Assembly (NCBI GenBank): GCA_023228445.1
Contig: JALOBD010000003.1
Location: 1-34,666, forward strand
From: Sphaerochaeta sp.
GTDB lineage: Bacteria > Spirochaetota > Spirochaetia > Sphaerochaetales > Sphaerochaetaceae
Direction: 5' to 3'
DNA: 34,666 bases
Part shown: piece by piece, positions 1 through 8,574 of the stretch
How positions within the stretch are numbered: position 1 is the first letter of the stretch
How the letters are laid out: the number at the start of each line of letters is the position of its first letter
Program-made: the position numbers and the translations under genes
The notes under the pieces: model-generated
What the model was told of the DNA's origin: nothing
What the model saw: the letters and a program-made list of their open reading frames with translations, nothing else
The model's database searches: none

Positions 1-472
1 AAGCCACTGGGAACTTGGCGATGGCCCCGCTCTTCTCCCGTGCCGCCTCAAGATCGATTCCACCCTGCATCTCACTCTGGACCCGGGCAACAAAGAGCGG
101 GTTGTCGCCCACTTCGCTGAGCAGTTCATGCAGACCGAAGAAGTACGCATCACTGAGCACATCGTTGCGCCCCGGCAGCGTGGTGTGCTCGCCGCTCTCT
201 GCTCGCACCTGGGAGAGCTCTCCGTGGACACGGGAGAGGGCCCACCCCTCCTCGCCGCTTTTGACGGTCGCCTCGCTGTCCATGAGATGTCCATCAACAG
301 TCTGGGCAAGCAGGGCCCGCATCGCCCGAATCAACGTGCTCTTGCCGATGCCGTTGGGGCCGTAGAGGATGTTCAGACCGGAGGAGAAGCCATCCAACGT
401 GCCAAAGGGGGGTGAGGAGAAGCCGGGACTGCGCAAGAGGTGCATCCGTTCAAATCGATAGCGCCTGTCCAT
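1..472 (-). CDS. SbcC/YhaN-like AAA ATPase, N-terminal part (runs off window)
   Basis: Only the first ~157 residues lie in the window; the gene continues beyond base 1. The N-terminus reads as a RecF/SbcC-type nucleotide-binding domain: after a short beta hairpin comes a Walker A loop, GPNGIGKST, at about residues 34-42, followed by a helix. Known relatives (SbcC, Rad50, YhaN) are long coiled-coil ATPases that form a DNA-end processing complex with an SbcD-type nuclease, and the adjacent upstream gene is exactly such a nuclease. Two ATGs stand in tandem at 475 and 472; the one at 472 has the better distance from a GGGGAGG ribosome site, while the one at 475 gives a four-base ATGA overlap with the stop of the nuclease gene. 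Either way the two genes are translationally coupled. Whether it is SbcC or the smaller YhaN type cannot be told without the rest of the protein. Confidence 0.85.
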   Translation of the reverse strand, partial: MDRRYRFERMHLLRSPGFSSPPFGTLDGFSSGLNILYGPNGIGKSTLIRAMRALLAQTVDGHLMDSEATVKSGEEGWALSRVHGELSQVRAESGEHTTLPGRNDVLSDAYFFGLHELLSEVGDNPLFVARVQSEMQGGIDLEAAREKSGAIAKFPVA

Positions 473-1671
473 CATGCGCCTCCCCTCTTCTGCTCGACCA
501 TTGCCTCAAGCAGCGTGAGACCGGCTCGTCGAGCCGATGACAACGCCTCTTCGTCACTCACCCGCTGAGCGTTCAGGCTACTGTAGGCGCTGGCGTTGTA
601 GCTCTCCTCCTCAAACTGTCGATAGAGGTCGAGCAGGAGTGGTTCATCACCGAGGAGGTGGGCAAGCTGGCTGTCTGCGCCGCTGCCGCCCTTCAATTGG
701 TCAAGATCGATGGCAACCGTCGTTTGGTCGAGGAAGGAGGGTTGGATGATGCACGTGATACCCTCCTTGGCAGGAAAAGAGGCCTCTTCTTCGGCAGACC
801 CCATCACCTCGGCAAGGGAGAGACCGACACTCAGCGAGCCGACAAAGCGGATGGTGAGATACAGATCTCCGGCAAAGTCCAGTCCATCGGCAACCTCCTT
901 GGCGCTCTTGCGCAGCAGGCTGCGTACCTGTTCGACCTCATCAAGGGAGGTGACATCCACACTCACCGCTTCGTAGCGGATCGGGGAGAGGGGGATGAAG
1001 AACGGCTCTTTCCAGCGCACCGAAGATTCGGCTTCGATGAGCCATACCCCATGCGCTCCATCCTCGGAGGTGTCCAACGCATAGGGAGAGCCGCAGTAGA
1101 AGGCCCTCCCATCGCCCACCGGGCCACCTCTATGGATGTGCCCCAGCACCCAGAGGCCGATGCCGCTTCGATCATACTCCTGGGCTGTGGTGGGGGCGTA
1201 GCGGGAGTGTGCCGTTCCATAGTCTGTATGGAGCACACCCACGGTGAGTGATGAGGAGACCACATCGTCGGTAAAGCGCTCGAAGGGGCTTCTCTCATGG
1301 TGGCTTTGGGCAAACGACCAGCCGACAAAGTCCACCCCTTCATAGGCAAAGCGCTCCCAGCGGCCACCGCTGCCCAGCACTTTGATCTGCTCCTCTTCAG
1401 CCACCAGGCGGGAAAAGACCTCCCAGTCATGGTTGCCCGCTACGGCGATGACCTGGATGTTGGCTTCACCGAGGCGCCTTATGCCCTCGACCAGCGGTCC
1501 GTACACGGCAAGCCAGGCTCGCTCATGCTCGATGACATCGCCGGCAAGAAGTAGGACGTCCACACCCAACTCCAGGGCTTTGTTGACCACAAGGACCCAG
1601 CTCTCGTGGCCGCTGGCGCCATGGCGAGGTCTTCTTCCCAGGTGGATGTCACTGGCGGCAAGGATTCTCAT
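472..1671 (-). CDS. SbcD/YhaO-like metallophosphoesterase (DNA repair exonuclease)
   Basis: 399 residues. Calcineurin-like phosphoesterase motifs are all visible in order: D8-x-H10 (SDIHLG), AGDV with D45, the GNHD motif N80-H81-D82, H148 in GVLHTD, and GHIH with H178 and H180. These bind two metal ions (usually Mn) in SbcD/Mre11 nucleases, which cut DNA ends and hairpins together with an SbcC/Rad50 ATPase. The C-terminal ~180 residues are less conserved and probably form the capping and ATPase-docking domain. The ATPase gene follows directly with overlapping stop/start. The start ATG at 1671 has no Shine-Dalgarno; a TGCTATACT extended -10 element sits 7 bases before it, so the mRNA may be leaderless. 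Length and pairing fit either SbcD or the YhaO subfamily. Confidence 0.88.
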   Translation of the reverse strand: MRILAASDIHLGRRPRHGASGHESWVLVVNKALELGVDVLLLAGDVIEHERAWLAVYGPLVEGIRRLGEANIQVIAVAGNHDWEVFSRLVAEEEQIKVLGSGGRWERFAYEGVDFVGWSFAQSHHERSPFERFTDDVVSSSLTVGVLHTDYGTAHSRYAPTTAQEYDRSGIGLWVLGHIHRGGPVGDGRAFYCGSPYALDTSEDGAHGVWLIEAESSVRWKEPFFIPLSPIRYEAVSVDVTSLDEVEQVRSLLRKSAKEVADGLDFAGDLYLTIRFVGSLSVGLSLAEVMGSAEEEASFPAKEGITCIIQPSFLDQTTVAIDLDQLKGGSGADSQLAHLLGDEPLLLDLYRQFEEESYNASAYSSLNAQRVSDEEALSSARRAGLTLLEAMVEQKRGGA

Positions 1672-1678
1672 GTCTGAG

Positions 1679-1687
1679 AGTATAGCA
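1679..1687 (-). promoter_or_regulatory. Extended -10 promoter of the sbcD-like operon
   Basis: On the minus strand the bases just before the ATG at 1671 read TGCTATACT, an extended -10 box, then seven bases, then ATG. No convincing -35 box is present, which is usual when an extended -10 is used. If real, transcription would begin at or within a base or two of the start codon. Confidence 0.45.
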
Positions 1688-1810
1688 TGAAACGAACTGA
1701 CAGCAGCAGGTCACCGGCGCGTTTTTCTCCAGTATCTTCTCACACCCGCCCCGCCGCTCTTCACCTCACGGCAATGGCGGTGACCCCTCCTCCAGGATGG
1801 GGAAGCTGCG

Positions 1811-2287
1811 TTAGATCTGGAAGACGTACATGCCGCCGGCTGTGCCGACGAATGCTGGGTAGAACCCCATCCCTCCACCAAAGAGGAACTCGGGCCCAGC
1901 TTTGACAAAGAACTTCAACGGGATAGTCTCCAAGGTATACGACCAGGTGACCGGTATCCCGATGCCAACCATGGTGCCAAATGTACTGAACATCAGATCG
2001 ATGTACCCTCCGACACTCAGGTACAGGTCAACACCCAGGTCACGGCTGACAAAGGGTCCCGGTACATTGTAGCCGCCTTCAAGCCTCATCCAAAAGGAGT
2101 CTGCCATGCCGAAGTATCCGAGCGAGAGCCCCGCGTAGGCTGGTCCAAAGTTGTATTCAGCAGTCGCTCCGACATGGAGGGGGAGACCGAGGGTGATCCC
2201 GGCACCTACACCCGTAATCGGCTCAGCCGAATATGCCGCACCGGCGACAAGAACCAAGAGCACCAAAACAACCACGCATTTCTTCAT
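1811..2287 (-). CDS. Small outer-membrane-like beta-barrel protein
   Basis: 158 residues. A signal peptide is clear: MKK, a run of valines and leucines, then AGAAYSA before the probable cleavage site near residue 20. The mature part is rich in glycine and aromatic residues in alternating patterns (for example GLSLGYFGM, VDLYLSVGGY, FLFGGGMGFY) and ends in ...YVFQI, with an aromatic near the end and a hydrophobic last residue, as seen in short outer-membrane barrels. I do not recognise a named family. The start at 2287 is set by AGGAGAAGG three bases upstream; an in-frame start further upstream (2392) would bury the signal peptide and is rejected. It is monocistronic, with a promoter-like TTGACT / AACAAT pair upstream. 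Role unknown. Confidence 0.75.
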   Translation of the reverse strand: MKKCVVVLVLLVLVAGAAYSAEPITGVGAGITLGLPLHVGATAEYNFGPAYAGLSLGYFGMADSFWMRLEGGYNVPGPFVSRDLGVDLYLSVGGYIDLMFSTFGTMVGIGIPVTWSYTLETIPLKFFVKAGPEFLFGGGMGFYPAFVGTAGGMYVFQI

Positions 2288-2335
2288 TGACCTTCTCCTG
2301 TTGATGTTGTCTGAAATTGCACTCAATTTTGATAC

Positions 2336-2364
2336 ATTGTTGACGTGAATACCTCCCAAGTCAA
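2336..2364 (-). promoter_or_regulatory. Probable sigma-70 promoter of the small barrel protein
   Basis: Minus strand TTGACT (2364-2359), 17-base spacer, AACAAT (2341-2336). This would give a leader of about 40 bases ending in the AGGAGAAGG ribosome site. Confidence 0.4.
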
Positions 2365-2413
2365 GGAAAATCGCCTCATCGAGCGTGCACAACGGCCGTG
2401 GTGAATAAATTCA

Positions 2414-2442
2414 TTGACAATCTCATCGCTCACTGACAGGAT
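2414..2442 (+). promoter_or_regulatory. Possible promoter of the GNAT gene
   Basis: A perfect -35 box TTGACA at 2414-2419 is followed after 17 bases by a weak -10 (CAGGAT). The start codon lies 26 bases further on with a good ribosome site, so position is sensible, but the -10 match is poor. Confidence 0.3.
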
Positions 2443-2468
2443 GGTCCTTGGAAGAGGGAGGGCAACGA

Positions 2469-3593
2469 ATGATTGAGATCAAAGAAGTGACGACAATGAG
2501 GCAGTGGAGGCGCTTCTACGCCTTCCCCAACGAGCTGTATCGGGACAACGAGTACTTTGTACCAGCCATCCACATGGATGAGGCTCCGACCTTCGATCCG
2601 AAGAAGAACCCTGCGTATGAGTACTGTGAGACGGTCGCCTACCTTGCACAGCGCGGCGGTGAGGTGGTCGGGCGCATCGCCGCCATCATCAACCACAAGC
2701 TCAATGCGATGAAGGAGATGAAGCGCATGCGCTTCACCCGCTGGGATGTCATCGACGACATTGCGGTGAGCCAATCCCTCTTTGCCGCAATCGAAGACTG
2801 GGGGAAGGAGAAAGGTATGGAGAGTCTCATCGGCCCGATCGGGTTCTCCGATCTGGACAAGCAGGGACTGCTCATCGAGGGCTTCGACCACCTGTCGATG
2901 ATCATCACCCTCTACAACCACCCCTACTACGCCGACCACCTGGAAGCGCTTGGATTTGCCAAGGACGTGGACTGGGTGGAGTACAAGGTCTTCGTACCTG
3001 AAAAGATCGACCCGCGTGTCGAGCGAATCTCGACGATTGCCCGCAAGCGGCACGGCTATCGCCTGCTTGAGTTCAAGAACAAGAAGGAGGTCATCCCCTA
3101 CGCCAAGGAGATGTTCCACATGTACAACGAGTCCTTCGGCGACCTCTATGGCTTCTGCCCGCTCACCGACGCTCAGATCGACATCGCGGTCAAGCAATTC
3201 TTCTCCCTGGTGAGCCTGGACTACCTCTATGTCGTTGCGGACAAGGATGATGCGGTCATCGGCTTCGGCATCATGGCCCCCTCGTTCGCTCCGGCCATCA
3301 AGGCATCAGGGGGACGGCTCTTCCCCTTCGGCCTCTTGAGAATCCTCAAGGCGTTCCGCCACCATGAGGTGGTGGACATGTACCTCATCGCAGTCAAGCC
3401 GGAGTACTTTGGTCGAGGGGTGGCGGCAGTCATCATGAACGAGGGCATCAAACGGGCCATCGACAACGGCGTCAAGTGGGCCGAAACAGGCCCGGAGCTG
3501 GAGAACAACGAGTATGTACAGACGCTGTGGAGTGGTTTTGACACCGAACAGCACAAGCGGCGGCGCTGCTACATCAAGCACCTTGTCCAGTGA
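2469..3593 (+). CDS. GNAT-fold N-acetyltransferase family protein
   Basis: 374 residues from the ATG at 2469, chosen because GGGAGGG lies six bases before it; an in-frame TTG seven codons upstream lacks a ribosome site. The N-terminal part carries the pattern FPNELYRDNEYFVP (about residues 19-32), typical of a family of large proteins annotated as GNAT acetyltransferases, and VVGRIAAIIN (about 66-75) looks like a GNAT beta4 segment. A second acetyltransferase-like core is near the C-terminus, with YLIAVKPEYFGRGVAA (about 307-322) matching the acetyl-CoA binding R/Q-x-x-G-x-G/A region. Substrate unknown. It stands alone, convergent with the hydrogenase operon and separated from it by a shared hairpin terminator. 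Confidence 0.75.
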   Translation: MIEIKEVTTMRQWRRFYAFPNELYRDNEYFVPAIHMDEAPTFDPKKNPAYEYCETVAYLAQRGGEVVGRIAAIINHKLNAMKEMKRMRFTRWDVIDDIAVSQSLFAAIEDWGKEKGMESLIGPIGFSDLDKQGLLIEGFDHLSMIITLYNHPYYADHLEALGFAKDVDWVEYKVFVPEKIDPRVERISTIARKRHGYRLLEFKNKKEVIPYAKEMFHMYNESFGDLYGFCPLTDAQIDIAVKQFFSLVSLDYLYVVADKDDAVIGFGIMAPSFAPAIKASGGRLFPFGLLRILKAFRHHEVVDMYLIAVKPEYFGRGVAAVIMNEGIKRAIDNGVKWAETGPELENNEYVQTLWSGFDTEQHKRRRCYIKHLVQ

Positions 3594-3602
3594 ACATAGA
3601 AA

Positions 3603-3627
3603 CCCTCCCCGGCAACGCCGGGGAGGG
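3603..3627. terminator. Bidirectional hairpin terminator
   Basis: CCCTCCCCGGC, loop AAC, GCCGGGGAGGG: a perfect 11-bp stem between the convergent GNAT and hydA genes. On the minus strand it is followed by TTTCTATG and on the plus strand by an A tract, so the U tract is weak in both directions. Confidence 0.6.
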
Positions 3628-3644
3628 AAAAAGGAACATACAAC

Positions 3645-5426
3645 TCAATAGCGATATGCGTCGCCCTTGGTGTACTCGGTGTGTAACAGCTGATGACTGA
3701 CATCAGAGAGTGGCTTGGTAAGGAAGGTCTCGTAGAGCTCTTTGATCGAGGGGTTCTCGTGGCTCTTGCGAATCGGCTTGTGCCGATCCTCCTCGTAGAT
3801 TGAGGCGATGCGCTTGGCACGGATCTCGGCAGTGGATGGGATCGGTTGACCTCCCCCTCCGATGCAGCCATCCGGGCAGGTCATCACCTCGATGAACGCA
3901 TAGGGGCTTTCCCCTCCCTTGATCTGGTCGAGCAACACCCGGGCGTTGCCCAGCGTGTTGGCCACCGCCACCCGCACCGTGCTCTCCCCGATCGTCAGGG
4001 CAGCCTCACGGATACCGGCTCGCTCACGCAGGTCGCTGAACTCCACGTTCTCCAAGACGGTACCGGTCAGCGTCTCCACCGCGGTCCTGAGCGCTGCCTC
4101 CATCACCCCGCCGCTGTTGGCGAAGATCACCGCTCCACCGGTTGATGCGCCAAGTGGATCATCGAAGTCACTGCCCTCCAGCGTGGAGAAGTCCAGGCCG
4201 ATGCGCTCGAGCATCCGGGCCAGCTCACGGGTGGTGAGCACCCAATCCACGTCAGCAAAGCGCTCTTCATCGCTGAGGTCCATCTCCTTCTTCCACCACT
4301 TGAACGCCCCGTCCATCTCGCTGCGCCCCGCTTCATACTTCTTGGCAGTACACGGCATGATGGAGACGACGCGGACAGTGCGGGGGTCGAGGCCCGCACG
4401 CTTGGCGTAGTAGGTCTTGGCCACTGCGCCGAACATCTGCTGTGGGCTCTTGCAGGAGGAGAGGTGGTCGACCTGCTCGGGGTAGAAGGTCTCGATGAAC
4501 TTGATCCACCCCGGGCTGCAGCTGGTGATCATGGGAAGCGGCTTGTTGTGCGTGATGCGATCGATCAGCTCGTGGGCCTCCTCCATGATCGTCAAGTCAG
4601 CGGTGAACTGGGTGTCGAAGACCCGGTCGAACCCCAGGCGTCTGAGGGAGGTGACCATCTGTTCGGTGACCAACGCCCCCTCGCCCAGACCCATCGCTTC
4701 GCCCAATCCCACCCTGATAGCCGGTGCGGTCTGCACCAACACGGTGAGCGTTGGGTCGCTGAGGGCGGCGAAGACCTCATCTTCGGCGCTGCGCTCCACG
4801 ATGGCTCCGGTGGGACAGACCAGTGCACACTGACCGCAGTTGGTACACGGCGAGTTGGCCAGCCCACCATCGAGGAAGGTCCCGACCTTGGTGTTCAGTC
4901 CCCGTCCGATCATGGAGATGGCACTGACGGTCTGCATCGACTCGCACACTTCGACGCAGCGATTGCAGAGGATACAGGCATTGGGGTCGCGTACCAGCGA
5001 GGGTGAGGTGCGATCGATCTCCTCAAATTTCGTCTTGGTGCGCCCAAAGCGGCTTTCACGCACCCCCAACTGGTGTGCCAGCGCCTGCAGCTCACAGTTG
5101 AGGTTGCGCTCACAGCTGGTACAGAGCAGGGGGTGGTTGGCCAAGAGGAGCTCCATGTTCACCTTGCGGGCATGGAGGACGCGGGGGGTGTGGGTGTTGA
5201 TCACCATGCCCTCGGTGACGATATGCATGCATGAGCGCACCAGGCGCGGGGAGTTCTCCACCTCCACCACACAGACCCCGCACGAACCGTAGGCCGATAT
5301 ATCTTCAAGATAACAGAGGGTGGGAATCGTGATCCCGACGCGCTTGCACGCATCGATGATCTTCGTTCCTCGCCCAACGGCGATTTTCCGTCCATCTATC
5401 GTGACATTGATCAATTTCTCATCCAT
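3645..5426 (-). CDS. hydA: [FeFe] hydrogenase catalytic subunit of an NAD-linked complex
   Basis: 593 residues. Domain order: an N-terminal [2Fe-2S] plant-type ferredoxin domain (C38, C49, C52, C66); a His/Cys [4Fe-4S] site (H98, C102, C105, C111); a two-cluster ferredoxin domain (C151/154/157/161 and C194/197/200/204); then the H-cluster domain with TSCSPGW (301-307), MPCTAKKYE (357-365) and MTCPDGCIGGGGQP (515-528). These match the catalytic subunit of trimeric HydABC, which makes or uses H2 with NADH and ferredoxin. The C-terminus is a short small-subunit-like helix region. It is last in the operon; its ATG overlaps the end of the preceding gene by eight bases and has a strong GGAGGTGAGC site. 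HydE, HydF and HydG maturases are not in the window. The L1 motif has Ser after the Cys where many well-studied enzymes have Cys-Cys. Confidence 0.95.
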   Translation of the reverse strand: MDEKLINVTIDGRKIAVGRGTKIIDACKRVGITIPTLCYLEDISAYGSCGVCVVEVENSPRLVRSCMHIVTEGMVINTHTPRVLHARKVNMELLLANHPLLCTSCERNLNCELQALAHQLGVRESRFGRTKTKFEEIDRTSPSLVRDPNACILCNRCVEVCESMQTVSAISMIGRGLNTKVGTFLDGGLANSPCTNCGQCALVCPTGAIVERSAEDEVFAALSDPTLTVLVQTAPAIRVGLGEAMGLGEGALVTEQMVTSLRRLGFDRVFDTQFTADLTIMEEAHELIDRITHNKPLPMITSCSPGWIKFIETFYPEQVDHLSSCKSPQQMFGAVAKTYYAKRAGLDPRTVRVVSIMPCTAKKYEAGRSEMDGAFKWWKKEMDLSDEERFADVDWVLTTRELARMLERIGLDFSTLEGSDFDDPLGASTGGAVIFANSGGVMEAALRTAVETLTGTVLENVEFSDLRERAGIREAALTIGESTVRVAVANTLGNARVLLDQIKGGESPYAFIEVMTCPDGCIGGGGQPIPSTAEIRAKRIASIYEEDRHKPIRKSHENPSIKELYETFLTKPLSDVSHQLLHTEYTKGDAYRY

Positions 5427-8400
5427 TGCTCACCTCCCCCTCCAAGCACACGTCACAGCGGAGGCAGCGGCTCGCCTCCATCCGTGCCTGGCGACCGCTA
5501 TACCCCAAGTTCACCTCAGCAAACGAGCTGTGGCGCTCGGCAACCGGCAACTGCCCCGCCTTGATCTGTCTCCCCTCATGGGCGGTGTCCCAGATCTCCT
5601 GACCGTACTTGAAGTCGGTAAAGAGCGTGTGGAACCGGATTTCACCCATCAAGGAGCAGTCGATGAGGTGGGCCACCTCCTTTGCGTGCCCCATTGCCTC
5701 AGCGGCAGTCGACGGGCCGGTGATCACATCACCGATGGCCCACACGCCATCGAGGGCGGTCTTGTACGTATAGCGCTCCACCGCCAGGTGCCCCGCTTCG
5801 TTGACGGAGAGCCCCTCGGCTTCGATGAGGGCGCTGTCCACCCGCTCGCCGATGGCGATGATGACCGTATCGCATTCGATGATCGAATCCTTGCCGGTGG
5901 GGATGCGCCGTCTGCGCCCACTCACGTCGAAGGCGCCTTGCTCCAGCTCATTGACCGAAAGACCGGTCACCTTCCCCGTGCCATCGCGTACCACGCTCTT
6001 GGGTGAGACATCGAAGACCACCGTGATCCCTTCGGCGAAGAGCTCGGCGATCTCGCTGCGGTTGGCCGGCATCTCATCACGTCCGCGACGGTAGGCGATG
6101 GTGACCTCCCGATCGAGGCGCCACAATGAGCGGGCCACATCGATGGCCACGTTGCCACCACCGATGATGACCACCCGCTTGCCCACCTGGAGATCCTCAC
6201 CCTCCGCCTGGCGGCGCAGGACCTCAGTTCCCTGGATGACGTGCCCACCCTCCGATCCTTCAAGGGTGAGGTGGCTGTGGTGGTAGGAACCCAAGGCGAG
6301 GATCACCGCATCGTTGGCCCCCCTGAGGGCCTCGACGGTGATGTCGGTCCCCAATGAGGTGTTGAATCGGAAGTTCACCCCCAAGAGATCGAAGAGCTCC
6401 AGTTCCTTGTCGAGCACGTCACGTGGCAGGCGGTAGGCAGGAATGCCGTAGCGCAACACTCCGCCGGCCTGTGGGTGCTCGTCGTAGATGGTCACTTCAT
6501 GGCCGAGGCGCACCAAATAGAAGGCTGCTGATAGGCCGGCAGGACCAGCACCCACGATCGCGATCTTCTTGCCGGTGGATGGATACTTGTCCTCGATCAT
6601 CTGCTGGTAGACCTCCTGCTCCTGGCCCATCTTGTAGAGGGTATCGGCCAGGTAGCGGTGCAGCTCTCCTTGGTGGACGGGACTATCGACCTCCTCGCGC
6701 CGACAGCGCATCTGGCAGTGGAAGTGACAGATCCGGCCCAGCGTACCGGGAAGCGGGTTGTCCTCCAGGGTGGAAGTGAACGCCTCCACCAGCCGATTCT
6801 CCTTCAAGAGCGTGATGTAGGTGGGGATGCGCATCGTAAGCGGGCAGGAGTTGGAGCAGAGCTCGGCCACCAGCGTCTCGCAGGTGCCCGCCTCACAGCG
6901 CCGTCGCTTGATGTGGCTCTCGTACTCCTGGGCGAAGTAGCGGATCGTCGTGGCCACCGGGTTCATGGCACTTTGACCCAGACCACAGAGGGCGGTGTCA
7001 CTGATGTGGCGGCTCAGCTCCTCCAAGAGGGCGATGTCACTCTCCTTGCCCTCCCCCTCGCAGATCCGATCGAGGACGGAGAGGGCCTGTGAGAGGCCTT
7101 CACGGCAGGGGGTGCACTTGCCACATGATTCGGCGGTGGTGAACTCGAGGAAGTAGCGGGCTGAATCGACCATGCAGTTGTCGCTGTCCATGACGACCAT
7201 TCCCCCCGAGCCCATGATGGCCCCGATCTTGGCAAGGTTCTCATAGTCGATGGAGGACTCGAAGAGGTGGGCTGGGATACAGCCGCCGCTCGGCCCTCCG
7301 CTCTGTACCGCCTTGATGCTCTTCTCTACGTTGGAAGAGCCGCCGCCAGCCTCATAGACGAGGGTGGTGAGCTTTTCACCGAGTGGCAGCTCGACCAGAC
7401 CGGTATTTCTACTCTTGCCCACGAGGCTGAAGACCTTGGTGCCCGGGCTGAGGTTCGTACCGATCCGGGCAAACCATGCGCTGCCCATCGCGATGATCAA
7501 CGGTACGTTGCACCACGTCTCCAGGTTGTTGATCGTCGTCGGTTTCCCCAAATATCCCTTCTTCGACGGGAAGGGTGGTTTGACGCGAGGTCTTCCCGCG
7601 TGGCCTTCGAGGGAGGCGATGAGAGCCGTCTCCTCCCCACAAACGAAGGCGCCTGCTCCCTCGACGACACTGAGGTTGAAGCTGAAGTGGCTGCCGAGGA
7701 TATTTTTGCCAAGGAACGTGTGCTCATACGCCGCTGCGATGGCATCGTTGAGGCGTTTGACAGCCAAGGGGTATTCGGCGCGCACGTAGATGATCCCCTC
7801 CTTGGCGCTGGTGGCGTAGGCGGCGATGAGCATCCCCTCGATGAGGGAGTGGGGATCGCTCTCCATCTCGTTGCGGTTCATGTAGGCGCCGGGGTCCCCT
7901 TCATCGGCGTTGCAGATCAGGTACTTCTCTTCCTCGGTCTCCCGGGCCATGAGCTCCCACTTCAAGCCGGTGGGAAAGCCCGCACCGCCGCGTCCGCGCA
8001 GGCGGGCATCCTTGATCACTTGGATGACCTCGCTGCGGCTCATACCACCGAGGACCTTGTAGAAGGCCCGGTACCCGCCCACCGCCACATACTCGGCGAT
8101 CGAATCGGGATCGATGATGCCGGCGTTCCGCAGCACCAACTTCTTCTGTGAGCGGAAGAAGTCGATCTGGTTCCACTCAGGGACCTCTGGATACCCGGTC
8201 CCGTAGGAGTACTTGCTGAGGTGGTGATCCCACTCGCTGATCTTGCAGTAGACGCGCCCCTTGTGGTAGCGCTTGGCCAGCACTGCGTCGATGATGGGCA
8301 GTACATCCAGCTCACTGACTTGGCGGTGCAGCACCATCGGCAGCCCGGTCACGCCGGTCATGACCAACGGTTCCTCACTACAAGCGCCGAAACAGCCGAC

Positions 8401-8574
8401 AGACCGAAGCTGGATCGGAAGCTTACGCCGTTCAATCTCTTCGCCAAATCGCCGATAGAGCACATCAGCCCCACTGCCGACGCCACACGTTCCCATGCCG
8501 ATGGCAATGGTGGCTTCCTGTGGGTAGAGGCTCTCTTCACCGACACGTTGGAGTTGGTCCAAGATTCTAATCAT
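5419..8574 (-). CDS. hydB: Hydrogenase NuoF-like subunit fused to a GltD-like NAD(P)H oxidoreductase
   Basis: 1051 residues, much longer than a usual HydB (~600). Residues 1-110 are a thioredoxin-like [2Fe-2S] domain with C30, C61 and C65. Residues ~140-555 are NuoF-like: GRGGAGFPTG (194-203, FMN), NADEGDPGA (222-230), CGEETALIASLEG (312-324, NADH) and the [4Fe-4S] site C484/C487/C490 plus C530. Usual HydB proteins then end in two ferredoxin clusters; here residues ~556-1051 instead match GltD/NfnB: Cys-rich N-terminal part (C560, C565, C573, C577, C616, C620, C624), FAD motif VGAGPAGLSAA (674-684), NADPH-type motif IGGGNVAID (804-812) followed by YRRGRDEMP, and GD at 948-949. A final C-x2-C-x2-C (1037-1043) may hold a cluster. 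Overlaps both neighbours by a few bases. Likely links NADH, NADPH and hydrogenase; electron path is inference. Confidence 0.93.
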   Translation of the reverse strand: MIRILDQLQRVGEESLYPQEATIAIGMGTCGVGSGADVLYRRFGEEIERRKLPIQLRSVGCFGACSEEPLVMTGVTGLPMVLHRQVSELDVLPIIDAVLAKRYHKGRVYCKISEWDHHLSKYSYGTGYPEVPEWNQIDFFRSQKKLVLRNAGIIDPDSIAEYVAVGGYRAFYKVLGGMSRSEVIQVIKDARLRGRGGAGFPTGLKWELMARETEEEKYLICNADEGDPGAYMNRNEMESDPHSLIEGMLIAAYATSAKEGIIYVRAEYPLAVKRLNDAIAAAYEHTFLGKNILGSHFSFNLSVVEGAGAFVCGEETALIASLEGHAGRPRVKPPFPSKKGYLGKPTTINNLETWCNVPLIIAMGSAWFARIGTNLSPGTKVFSLVGKSRNTGLVELPLGEKLTTLVYEAGGGSSNVEKSIKAVQSGGPSGGCIPAHLFESSIDYENLAKIGAIMGSGGMVVMDSDNCMVDSARYFLEFTTAESCGKCTPCREGLSQALSVLDRICEGEGKESDIALLEELSRHISDTALCGLGQSAMNPVATTIRYFAQEYESHIKRRRCEAGTCETLVAELCSNSCPLTMRIPTYITLLKENRLVEAFTSTLEDNPLPGTLGRICHFHCQMRCRREEVDSPVHQGELHRYLADTLYKMGQEQEVYQQMIEDKYPSTGKKIAIVGAGPAGLSAAFYLVRLGHEVTIYDEHPQAGGVLRYGIPAYRLPRDVLDKELELFDLLGVNFRFNTSLGTDITVEALRGANDAVILALGSYHHSHLTLEGSEGGHVIQGTEVLRRQAEGEDLQVGKRVVIIGGGNVAIDVARSLWRLDREVTIAYRRGRDEMPANRSEIAELFAEGITVVFDVSPKSVVRDGTGKVTGLSVNELEQGAFDVSGRRRRIPTGKDSIIECDTVIIAIGERVDSALIEAEGLSVNEAGHLAVERYTYKTALDGVWAIGDVITGPSTAAEAMGHAKEVAHLIDCSLMGEIRFHTLFTDFKYGQEIWDTAHEGRQIKAGQLPVAERHSSFAEVNLGYSGRQARMEASRCLRCDVCLEGEVSNG

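Noticed and set aside
2430..3197. 255-residue minus-strand frame opposite the GNAT gene
   Set aside because: Shadow of a real gene; no ribosome site and no recognisable domain.
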